From Fragilaria crotonensis (lineage: Eukaryota > Bacillariophyta > Fragilariophyceae > Fragilariales > Fragilariaceae): a stretch of 64,000 bases of DNA. The first letter of the stretch is position 1; the number at the start of each line of letters is the position of its first letter. Positions 53,663-64,000 of this stretch are shown here, piece after piece. The notes under the pieces are model-generated. The model was not told where the DNA came from and did not search any database. It saw nothing but the letters and a program-made list of their open reading frames with translations. The DNA is taken from contig JAKSYS010000233.1 of assembly GCA_022925895.1 (NCBI GenBank), forward strand, positions 1-64,000. The letters run 5' to 3'. A program made the position numbers and the translations under genes.

Positions 53663-54533
53663 TGTGCGTTATAAATGTGATGGATCGAAGGTGTGTGTGT
53701 TGATGTTTGATTGAAGGAAGCAATTGAATGACAAAGATTCAGAATAGGTGGCGCTACTGTTAGGCTCGAGTATCGGGATATTGATCTTCTACTGGAATTT
53801 ATGCGAAACAAGATGCAACCTGTGCGATCGCATCGGTGGGCGTGAGGAGAGTCGGCAACCAGATGCGTGTCGAATTCGATTGCGCATGCGCGAGGTCGGC
53901 GGTTGGATTACGTCGGCATGTTATCGCCTAATACTCGAGCATCCATCCTAAACAATTGGTCCAACACACGTCCATACGAGGTCACAGATCCTGCAATTGA
54001 CACATTTAGCCATGTTCAATCACCAACGGGTAACCGCCTCTTACCGGATTCTGCTGAAGATTTGAATGGCCGTGTGTATCACGCGCCTGACTAACCAACT
54101 TATTTTGGCGCGACGTGTTCAGAAACCAGAAACCCAGTGAGAGCAGTTTCATGACAAAACTGTCCAAAACGAGCGCATGGCGGCCGTGGCCTACGGAGCA
54201 TGCATTCGTTGAAGAGTTCATACAAACTCCGAGCGCCGAGTACAAGTTTGTACTTCATGGTTCATGGTTCATGGAACATTCGTTTTGGAAATGCATAATC
54301 TATGTCCTGCTTCCTACTCCGGGCCGATAAAGACGAGTATAGCATAGACATGATGTGATCATACTGCAATTAATGCTCTCTAGAGAGAATTTTGTGTGAG
54401 CTGGCAACGCAAGCGAAACTAAACAACCGGTGCCCCACTTATGTACTAGCTGTTACCTTGTAGAAAAAGCAAGCGAACAAAATTTCTTTAGTAATCTCGC
54501 ATGTAGCATAAAACATGCTTCCTCTTTCTAAGT

Positions 54534-56240
54534 TTATAATCCACCCCAAACAAACAAGTCACCATCGACCGAGCCTCCCGCAAAGGACGTTCCTTCGGCA
54601 TTCCAAGATAAGGATGTCAGTCGCGTTCGTATCCCCATATTATCTTCCAAGTCAGGAGACATGTGGCCCACGACCGCGGCACCGGATGCACCCTTGGAAA
54701 CAGCACCATCCGTACCGGCACGGCGTTTGCGACTCGGACGGGGTTGCGGGGATCGGAGTGTGGTATCCAAAATGGAAATTTTGGTCCTGGCGCCCGTCTC
54801 CGTGTGGGCGACGGCGATATGGTCCAGAGATGGAGTGACGGCCACGACGGAATCGTGGGGAGTGCGGAATATCGAACAACAACCGAGTCGCGAATGTAAT
54901 CGTAGAGAATCAGGTCGGTACCACAACTGTTGTATGGGTCGGTCGACTGCAAGGAAATCATAATTGTGCTCTTGTCACGAGAGGCAACAATCTTGTTGAT
55001 GTAGACATGTCTGTTCCAAGGCCTTGGAGGTTGGGACGGGCCCACACAAATTTTGTCATCACCGTCCTGTTGAGATACATGCCATTGCATGGAGGATTCC
55101 AAGCATGCCACATAGTCGCGAGGAAATTGTGGAAGATAATGTGAAGGAGTAGTCCGAGACACCAAGGGCGTTTCGTTCCATTTTCGTAGATCCCAAACAC
55201 GCACCGAGTGCAGGCGTGCGTACTGCGACGACGACGATGACGGTACCATTGAATTCCGAGAATGATGGGAGGTTGCTAGAGCATGGTCGGAAACAAAACA
55301 ACATGAAGTGATATCGTCATGATTGGATTGTGGCTTACTGTAGCAGACCACCGGTCCTTTCACTCGATGATCCATAATCGAGAAACAATCGCGTTCAGGG
55401 TCAACAAAGGCAGAGTATAGGGTGCTGCCAGTCTCCCAAAAGGCCCATCCATTCTGTCGTGACGAGTCTGATACTGTACAGGCAAGGTTTGTGATGGTGC
55501 TTTCCAATCCCTGAAAAATGTTGGGACGTGTCAAGTACCTTGGTCTCCCAGTTACTAATCTGGGACCAACCCATTGTTGCAGCATTCGAAAAGTCATCGA
55601 GGCTGCAATTCCAAAGGGGCCACTTGAAGTCTCGATGGTATCGTCGATAAGGTCCTGATCGTTGATAGCCAGTGTAGAAGGACGACAGTGATGATGATGT
55701 CGATGACGCGTTGCGTATCGGGATCCCGTGCGGACACGTAGCCCACCGTCCTTCCTGTCCACTGTATATTTGATAATCACCATTGGGTAGTCCGACTGCG
55801 AACGAGGAAGCATCGGATAATGGAAATAGCTTGAGTGGACTGGGACAATCTTGCAGAGGAGGGAGATTCAGAAGCTTGTTGGTCTTTCCAGACTTTCCCA
55901 GGGCCAGTTGATGAACTGCAATGCGACCGTGCGAATCGGCCGATATAATTGCGGAATTGTTGAGGTACTCGACTTGATCCATAAATGATGTTGTCATGGA
56001 TAGCGAATTCGAATCCAGTCCTCGACGAATTGTTGTACAAGGATTGGCATCTTTCAGAAGTCGGTTCCGACCGATAGTCCGAGCAATTTGTTGTTTTCGT
56101 TTTTGCTCTTGACGGCAACTATGATCACGATGATGAGGATGCCTCTCATCCGTTAGAAGTAGTCGAGTTTGATTTGACGGCATGGCGGTAATAGGATCGT
56201 ACCTCATAACAGTAAGCACTGTCACTGAACTATTGGACAA
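54534..56240 (-). CDS. WD40-repeat protein with WDxR (DWD) motif (frame-interrupted)
   Basis: The start at 56240, or MRYDPITAMP at 56207, leads through a basic N-terminal region to WD-type blades (SAIISADSHGRIAVHQLALG; FAVGLPNGDYQIYSG). The middle frame (54617-55813) has DITSCCFVSDHALATSHH and HSVRVWDLRKWNETPL. The last blade ends at 54534 with SWNAEGTSFAGGSVDGDLFV, WGGL. The WDLR sequence is a WDxR motif, used by many WD40 proteins to bind DDB1 in CUL4 ubiquitin ligases, so a substrate-receptor role is possible but unproven. Frame changes lie near 55690 and 54895. Confidence 0.7.
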
Positions 56241-57150
56241 GTTTCAGGACGTTTCAGGTTGTGGTTTGCTTGTGTTGTTGTACTCTAATCACGCAAGTTG
56301 TCACAGTGTGGTTCTAGTAAAAGTGACTGCAAACAATAGCATGATGATGGAACGAGCGCACAAACAACGAATCTGACAATCAGATTGTTTAAGAGATATA
56401 CTGTAATTTATGAGAGATGAGAGTAGATTTGTGACGAACTCCTCGTCATATGCATAATGTATATTCACACTTGTCGTCGTGTCATTGTCGCCATTGGATC
56501 AAAGATCAAATGGATGCGGGCAATGACAGTACTGGTACAGTATACTGGCCTACAGTTGATTCGCACGGTATCTGTGTACCAGGTACTCCTAGAGCGCCGA
56601 GCTCCGAGAGCTCCGAGTATGCGAGTACTGACTATGGATGTGTATGTTTCGTATGGGTATAATACAAATTGTATTATACCGTGGTATAATACCACTCCAT
56701 TTTTGAGGGTGTTGTATAATTGTATAATTAGAATCGTGTTTAGGGTTAGGGTTTCATGGTAATGCGGGCAGGGTTTGCTAATCACGGGGCCAAGTATAGA
56801 GTCAAAACTTGATTATAACAACTGATTATGACTGACTGCTGATGACCACTGACTACCAGCATTGTGGGGTAATCAATCAGTATGGTCAAAAATGTGACTA
56901 CTGAGAACCGGGTGTGTTGTGTACTAGCGTATAGTGTATACTCGTAGTTGGTGTGCAGAACAGAGGAGTCCTGCACCAGTCAGGGAAGAATAAGCACAAT
57001 GTTGCCAATAAGAAAGACACACATTAAGGAGGTCCCATTCCTGTTATCTTTACACCTGATGATGATGGTTGTGGTGCTGTGGTGCTGATATGAGGCATGA
57101 TAGTTCAAAAGTAGCACAATTGCCCATATCAGCGCGAAGTGGCTGGCTGG
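56241..57150. other. Intergenic with GGTATAATAC palindromes and short TTAGGG run
   Basis: GGTATAATAC occurs in alternating orientation at 56656-56695. TTTAGGGTTAGGG lies at about 56739. Both precede the satellite. No gene is seen. Confidence 0.5.
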
Positions 57151-57180
57151 TAACTGAGAAGTTATATTCATCAAAGAATG

Positions 57181-60100
57181 ATCAGTGACAGAATCATTGT
57201 CATGCACCTGATAATTTGCTCAGGCATTTGTTTCTCTGTATGATGAAGACCCATTGAGCAGTTGTCACTCTTGTCCGTGTCAGAAATTTTGGTTTCAGTC
57301 CAAGGTGAAGCAAAATGGCAGTTGCTTGTCCCCAGTTTGAAGCGTAAGGAATCACATTCATTGGAAAATGTTCTGTGATAGAATCATTATCATGCATCTT
57401 ATCATAGACTCAAGCATTTGTAGCACTGCATGACAAAAACCTGTTGAGCAGTTGTCACTCCTGTCCTTGTCATGAATTGCATTTGCAGCCCAAGATAAGG
57501 CAAAATGAAAGTTGACCCCAGTTTGAAGCCCTAGGAATCACATTCATTGCAAACAGTGCTGTGATAGAATCATTGTCATGCATCTGACAATATGCTCAGG
57601 CATTTGTTTCTCTGCATGATGAAGACCCATTGAGCAGTTGTCACTCTTGTCTGTGTCAGAAATCTTGGTTGCAGTCAAAGATGAAGCAAATGGCAGTTGC
57701 TTGTCCCCAGTTTGAAGCGTAAGGAATCACATTCATTGGAAAATGTTCTGTGCTAGAATCATTATTATGCATCTTATCATAGACTCAAGCATTTGTAGCA
57801 CTGCATGACAAAAACCTGTTGAGCAGTTGTCACTCCTGTCCTTGTCATGAATTGCATTTGCAGCCCAAGATAAGGCAAAATGAAAGTTGTCCCCAGTTTG
57901 AAGCCCTAGGAATCACATTCATTGCAAACAGTGCTGTGATAGAATCATTGTCATGCATCTGACAATATGCTCAGGCATTTGTTTCTCTGTATGATGAAGA
58001 CCCAATGAGCAGTTGTCACTCTTGTCCATAATAATGATTCTGTGCTAGAATCATTATTATGCATCTTATCATAGACTCAAGCATTTGTAGCACTGCATGA
58101 CAAAAACCTGTTGAGCAGTTGTCACTCCTGTCCTTGTCATGAATTGCATTTGCAGCCCAAGATAAGGCAAAATGAAAGTTGTCCCCAGTTTGAAGCCCTA
58201 GGAATCACATTCATTGCAAACAGTGCTGTGATAGAATCATTGTCATGCATCTGACAATATGCTCAGGCATTTGTTTCTCTGTATGATGAAGACCCAATGA
58301 GCAGTTGTCACTCTTGTCCGTGTCAGAAATTTTGGTTTCAGTCCAAGGTGAAGCAAGATGGCAGTTGCTTGTCCCCAGTTTGAAGCGTAAGGAATCACAT
58401 TCATTGGAAAATGTTCTGTGCTAGAATCATTATTATGCATCTGATCATAGACTCAAGCATTTGTAGCACTGCATGACAAAGACCTGTTGAGCAGTTGTCA
58501 CTCCTGTCCTTGTCATGAATTGCATTTGCAGCCCAAGATAAGGCAAAATGAAAGTTGTCCCCAGTTTGAAGCCCTAGGAATCACATTCATTGCAAACAGT
58601 GCTGTGATAGAATCATTGTCATGCATCTGACAATATGCTCAGGCATTTGTTTCTCTGTATGATGAAGACCCATTGAGCAGTTGTCACTATTGTCCGTGTC
58701 AGAAATCTTGGTTGCAGTCAAAGATGAAGCAAATGGCAGTTGCTTGTCCCCAGTTTGAAGCGTAAGGAATCACATTCATTGGAAAATGTTCTGTGCTAGA
58801 ATCATTATTATGCATCTTGTCATAGACTCAAGCATTTGTAGCACTGCATGACAAAAACCTGTTGAGCAGTTGTCACTCCTGTCCTTGTCATGAATTGCAT
58901 TTGCAGCCCAAGATAAGGCAAAATGAAAGTTGTCCCCAGTTTGAAGCCCTAGGAATCACATTCATTGCAAACAGTGCTGTGATAGAATCATTGTCATGCA
59001 GCATCTGACAATATGCTCAGGCATTTGTTTCTCTGCATGATGAAGACCCATTGAGCAGTTGTCACTCTTGTCTGTGTCAGAAATCTTGGTTGCAGTCAAA
59101 GATGAAGCAAAATGGCAGTTGCTTGTCCCCAGTTTGAAGCGTAAGGAATCACATTCATTGGAAAATGTTCTGTGCTAGAATCATTATTATGCATCTTATC
59201 ATAGACTCAAGCATTTGTAGCACTGCATGACAAAAACCTGTTGAGCAGTTGTCACTCCTGTCCTTGTCATGAATTGCATTTGCAGCCCAAGATAAGGCAA
59301 AATGAAAGTTGTCCCCAGTTTGAAGCCCTAGGAATCACATTCATTGCAAACAGTGCTGTGATAGAATCATTGTCATGCAGCATCTGACAATATGCTCAGG
59401 CATTTGTTTCTCTGTATGATGAAGACCCATTGAGCAGTTGTCACTATTGTCCGTGTCAGAAATCTTGGTTGCAGTCAAAGATGAAGCAAATGGCAGTTGC
59501 TTGTCCCCAGTTTTAAGCCTAAGGAATCACATTCATTGGAAAATGTTCTGTGCTAGAATCATTATTATGCATCTGATCATAGACTCAAGCATTTGTAGCA
59601 CTGCATGACAAAGACCTGTTGAGCAGTTGTCACTCCTGTCCTTGTCATGAATTGCATTTGCAGCCCAAGATAAGGCAAAATGAAAGTTGTCCCCAGTTTG
59701 AAGCCCTAGGAATCACATTCATTGCAAACAGTGCTGTGATAGAATCATTGTCATGCAGCATCTGACAATATGCTCAGGCATTTGTTTCTCTGCATGATGA
59801 AGACCCATTGAGCAGTTGTCACTCTTGTCTGTGTCAGAAATCTTGGTTGCAGTCAAAGATGAAGCAAAATGGCAGTTGCTTGTCCCCAGTTTGAAGCGTA
59901 AGGAATCACATTCATTGGAAAATGTTCTGTGCTAGAATCATTATTATGCATCTTATCATAGACTCAAGCATTTGTAGCACTGCATGACAAAAACCTGTTG
60001 AGCAGTTGTCACTCCTGTCCTTGTCATGAATTGCATTTGCAGCCCAAGATAAGGCAAAATGAAAGTTGTCCCCAGTTTGAAGCCCTAGGAATCACATTCA

Positions 60101-60780
60101 TTGCAAACAGTGCTGTGATAGAATCATTGTCATGCATCTGACAATATGCTCAGGCATTTGTTTCTCTGTATGATGAAGACCCAATGAGCAGTTGTCACTC
60201 TTGTCCGTGTCAGAAATCTTGGTTGCAGTCAAAGATGAAGCAAATGGCAGTTGCTTGTCCCCAGTTTTAAGCCTAAGGAATCACATTCATTGGAAAATGT
60301 TCTGTGCTAGAATCATTATTATGCATCTTATCAGAAACTCAAGCATTTGTAGCACTGCATGACAAAAACCTGTTGAGCAGTTGTCACTCCTGTCCTTGTC
60401 ATGAATTGCATTTGCAGCCCAAGATAAGGCAAAATGAAAGTTGTCCCCAGTTTGAAGCCCTAGGAATCACATTCATTGCAAACAGTGCTGTGATAGAATC
60501 ATTGTCATGCATCTGACAATATGCTCAGGCATTTGTTTCTCTGTATAATGAAGACCCATTGAGCAGTTGTCACTCTTGTCCGTGTCAGAAATCTTGGTTG
60601 CAGTCCAAGGTGAAGCAAAATGGCAGTTGCTTGTCCCCAGTTTGAAGCGTAAGGAATCACATTCATTGGAAAATGTTCTGTGATAGAATCATTATTATGC
60701 ATCTTATCATAGACTCAAGCATTTGTAGCACTGCATGACAAATACCTGTTGAGCAGTTGTTACTCCTTATTGCATTTGTT
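57181..60780. repeat. Dimeric satellite, ~376-bp unit of two ~188-bp half units
   Basis: One half unit begins CAAGCATTTGTAGCACTGCA, the other CAGGCATTTGTTTCTCTGTA; both contain GAGCAGTTGTCACTC, TGTCCCCAGTTTGAAG and GGAATCACATTCATTG. The first marker recurs at 57411, 57786, 58078, 58454, 58829, 59208, 59586, 59965, 60340 and 60716, so the unit is 375-379 bp, with one shortened unit (292 bp) ending at 58078. Copies are nearly identical inside the array; the outermost copies (57040-57180 and after 60740) are degraded. Short open frames here are by-products. Confidence 0.95.
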
Positions 60781-60789
60781 TCATGTAGT

Positions 60790-61190
60790 AGTTGTTGTGT
60801 GCAAGGTCAATTCACAATCCCGTTGGACTATTGATTCTGGATTCTTCACTTGACTTTGTCAGGTTGCTTACTTATGATTGTGGATGTGATCTCCCTTTAA
60901 TTTCTGCACACATCATGCATACCTGCATACCGAGCATTGAGTTGTGTGCAGTTCAAGGCTCTATCCTGCACTTCTACCAAGATTCTACCCATTGGTCAAC
61001 AAATCTCATTGTATCTGTTATTTCAAGAAATAGAAAAGTTGCGCCAATTCTGTAAGAGCATCATTTAGACGTATTGATAATAGGTCTACAAAAATGAGTC
61101 ATGTGTTGGGTCAGTGGAGTGTTTATGACTTCATTTATTGTGAAGTTTTGGAGGTTTTTACAAGTTTTCAAGAGTTGTTGTCATAGTATC
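60790..61190. other. Edge of the satellite, no gene seen
   Basis: A/T-rich sequence without repeats or a recognisable coding frame. Confidence 0.45.
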
Positions 61191-61199
61191 ACAACTCAA

Positions 61200-61640
61200 T
61201 CACCTATGCATGTCATTCAGTAGGCTACTACCATGTAAAGTTGGTGCCTTGATCTGCTCAAGTGATTGTGCCATCTGCTGAAACTGTTTAAGGAAAGCTT
61301 CAAACTCCTCCAGAGGAGGTGAAAGCCAGCTCTTTGGTCCTTCCAAGTGCCTCCACTGCCTGTTCACAGAAACTTTGTCAATCATCTCATGGATCCTGAG
61401 ACAGCTTTGATAAGAATTGAACCCAACCCAGTAATGCACGCAACTCAGCATTAGGTTTTTGACATCAATGTGCCCAGAGGATGCAACCACAATCAATGTC
61501 ATGGACAGTCTGGAGGATAGACTTTTTGAAGCCCTTGCTGGCTAGAGCCTTGAATGCGTGCATGTTGGACACAGAAAAGTCAGCAAGGGCAGTCATCATC
61601 TTGGCCTTCATGCCTTCATGGCATTGTTACTAACGTTTTG
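61200..61640 (-). pseudogene. Degraded coding fragment of unknown family
   Basis: Two minus-strand frames join into a protein-like reading: KAKMMTALADFSVSNMHAFK and KALASKGFKKSILQTVHDID, then in another frame NLMLSCVHYWVGFNSYQSCL and KSWLSPPLEEFEAFLKQFQQ, ending at 61200. Balanced composition and amphipathic helices suggest a former gene or transposon-borne gene. I do not recognise the family. Confidence 0.35.
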
Positions 61641-61649
61641 GATTCAAAA

Positions 61650-64000
61650 AGCATTTGCTGCGCCATTTGGTGATTTGGCCCTTGAGTAGGAGTGCATGGC
61701 CATGGTGGAGATACCTGTGCTTGCCCTGATTAAAAGAATCTTTTTACAGGTCTTGCAGGCTGCCATGCATATCTACTTGTTTGCTGGACGATGGTAGACC
61801 AGGCCTGACTAGTACAACCAAATGCTTGACTTTCTTGCTGCATGTTGTCACAAATGCAGTAGTTGCCACCCATTTTTGCAGGCTGCAGCTCTAGCTTCAT
61901 TGAGCCCGGCTGCGCTGAACAGAATACAGTTCGCCATCAAATTTTGTGAATCAAATAGTTGTTGCAGCAAATGCAATAATTTCAGGGTTTTAACTCTTGA
62001 CCACCATGAAAAGTGTTGCTTCAGTGATCTTGTTATGGCCTAGTATTTTGGCACTATTTGGGTGAAACAAAATTTCATGCATGGCGCAAAGTCCCGGTAG
62101 ACATGGGGTAGTCACTGGTAGCTAGTTGATTACTAGTTGATTAACTACTTGCTCGAGGGGGCCCAGTAGTCATAGTCATCACTACTCGGAAAAAGACCGT
62201 GAAGCAAACCCTGAATGCGGGTGTATTGAACGACAAGTATCATCATGCATACACAATTCTGATAGTGTTTTCATCCTCCAGCAGATCTGCAACCAGCACA
62301 AAAGCACATAAATATAAGAGGTGAATCTAAATATGAGGAATAGGAAAAAATTTGTGAATTTCGTTGAATCCTACAGGCTCAGAGGAGATGAGTCAGAGAC
62401 AGACATGCCCAAGATTGCAATAATGCTGAGGAAGACTACAAGATAATTGACTGAAGTGCAAGAAGCAAGAATCACAGCAGTAGAGCTTTTGGTTAGCTTG
62501 ATGCTTCTATGGAGGGTCAATGCATATCAACAAGGAGCCAAACTCAATTATCTCAATAAAACAGGGGATACTCTCCGGAACAACACTGTGAACTGTGAAC
62601 TTCCATTGGACATATAAGTAAAATATAATGCCAAAGGCTCTCAAATGAATGAGTTTGATGTGAATATGTATGAGTGTTTTCAAGCTGCCAACAGAAATGG
62701 AAGGAGACTTTAACATTACTAAAACTATGTTTTGCCCTTACAATTCTTACAACACAGTGCCAGCCCTGGAAAATGTGTGAAAGCATCATAACAAACATCA
62801 TCCAAACAAAAATTCCGACATGATGTTCTGCATGAAGTGCCTACACCAAACTCAACAAAATTTTCCACCTGCGGCGGGCCCACCACCTGGCTTGATTCCG
62901 TGTCGGCAGTACTGGGGTACTCTACTAGACTACGGACTACTATCAAAACAGCTGTATTATACCACGTGGTATAGTATGGTATAATACAGTATAATAGAGA
63001 GGTCCGGGCTAGTGTAAATACGATACAAATTTTCCCTATTTAACCCCAGTACCGGATCTGAGCCCAATGGTCTGTTCAAAGTGAAACCGGACTCGCTCTC
63101 AAATTTACGTTATTTCAGGACTTATCGTACATTTGAAGAGCACATTTGCAAACAAATTCACATCACCAGAATTCCGTTCCACGTGTTCAATTAATTTTGT
63201 TCTTAGTTCCACGTTGCATCAGATTTACGTTGACCAACGTTGCCAGTGGTAGTTAGAGACAATTTCATCCTGAAACATTCGAACTAATCATCTGGAGACG
63301 CGCTTTGACAGAATTCAGAATCTGATAAATTCCAGCAGAATGTAGATTCTGTCTCGCAGACAACAAATGTTGCATGTCGAATGCTGATGCCGATGATGAT
63401 GATTGATTGCAACTGCAATGTGGTTGTTACAACAACCACATGGCAATATAGGTCATTCGAACACCCTCAATTCGGATGATGCAACAGGAGAAACGCGATT
63501 CCCTTGGTGCAAGACCCATCGAGAAAGTCAAAATCTATGAGATGAGCTTTGTCACCTCACGTGGATGAGCACTGTCACCGTAACCGTTGTCAAGGATGGA
63601 CCGTGCCTACTACTATTCTGCTACTACAGTAGACAATGAGTAGTTACGAGAGTATTGTATTCATAACAAGCTACTACAGTACTAGAGAATGCAAATAAAC
63701 GAGACAACGATGGTGCTCCCGAAATGACGTCCATCGTCGAGTCGACAGTCGACATGTTGACGTTCTCGTCGATCGATAAGTGATTTGATGGAAGGTCAAA
63801 TCGGCGCCGAGACAACAGGGCTTTTAGAATCACGATCCTCCGAACCTCCGATCCGGTTATTCATATCAGTACCGGTAGATGGATGGAATCTTACTTTAAA
63901 ATCATGAAAGACTCCTAGGAATCTTCGTTTTGTTTTTTGTTTGTAAAACAAGTTTACCCGGACATCTATTTTACACTGTAAATTACGTTGGAGAAAAAAC
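61650..64000. other. Gene-poor right end of the window
   Basis: Short frames only. GGTATAATAC palindromes reappear at 62954-62987, mirroring those at 56656-56695. The last kilobase (63000-64000) has no recognisable gene. Confidence 0.45.

Noticed and set aside
56739-56755. Telomere from TTAGGG repeats
   Set aside because: Only about two units, with ordinary sequence on both sides.
57200-60702. Repeated 65-residue frames in the satellite
   Set aside because: Identical copies arise from the repeat itself; stop-bounded and present only where the unit is intact.
57181-60780. CRISPR-like array
   Set aside because: Units are long, contiguous and without unique spacers; it is an ordinary satellite in a eukaryotic genome.

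Overview
The window looks like nuclear DNA of a diatom, probably a pennate one. Two deduced preproteins carry stramenopile plastid presequences (signal peptide ending in ASAFAP at 26181, and a VAFRP-type version at 8024). Introns are short (about 80-140 bases, GT..AG). A diatom-like 5S rRNA gene lies at about 9572-9689. The species is not readable from the sequence alone.

Layout. 0-6 kb: a secreted repeat protein with a HYR-like domain, then a Pex14-like peroxin that also carries a PUB-like domain. 6-20 kb: a plastid-type metallophosphoesterase (-), a solitary 5S rRNA gene (-), a Gfo/Idh/MocA oxidoreductase (-), an unusual fusion of a clavaminate-synthase-like Fe(II) dioxygenase with an aldo/keto reductase (+), a two-domain DUF1330-like protein (-) and a BAR-PH-ArfGAP-ankyrin protein (-). 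20.2-24.3 kb: a complete-looking PIF/Harbinger DNA transposon with near-perfect ends and a TTA target duplication. 25.5 kb: an intact small plastid protein. 29.5-42.7 kb: a cluster of six membrane-anchored RING-H2 genes, interrupted by a 763-bp mariner-type MITE with perfect 28-bp ends, by an ankyrin gene and by an unrecognised block. 43.3-45.7 kb: a 759-residue acidic repeat protein ending in a CaaX box, with its 3' end duplicated in tandem. 47-50.7 kb: an internally deleted LINE. 54.5-56.2 kb: a WD40 protein. 57.2-60.8 kb: a dimeric satellite (about 188-bp half units, about 376-bp unit). The last 3 kb is mostly non-coding.

Many conserved genes here are interrupted by single-base shifts, several in homopolymer runs, while others (DUF1330 protein, plastid protein, CaaX protein, four RING genes, the Harbinger accessory gene) are clean. 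I therefore avoid firm pseudogene calls: consensus errors in the assembly are at least as likely as decay. Spans given for such genes cover all recognisable parts.

The strongest candidates for something undescribed are the dioxygenase-aldo/keto reductase fusion, the Pex14-PUB combination, the RING-H2 family with its shared promoter element, the CaaX acidic repeat protein with a duplicated tail, and the dimeric satellite flanked by GGTATAATAC palindromes.
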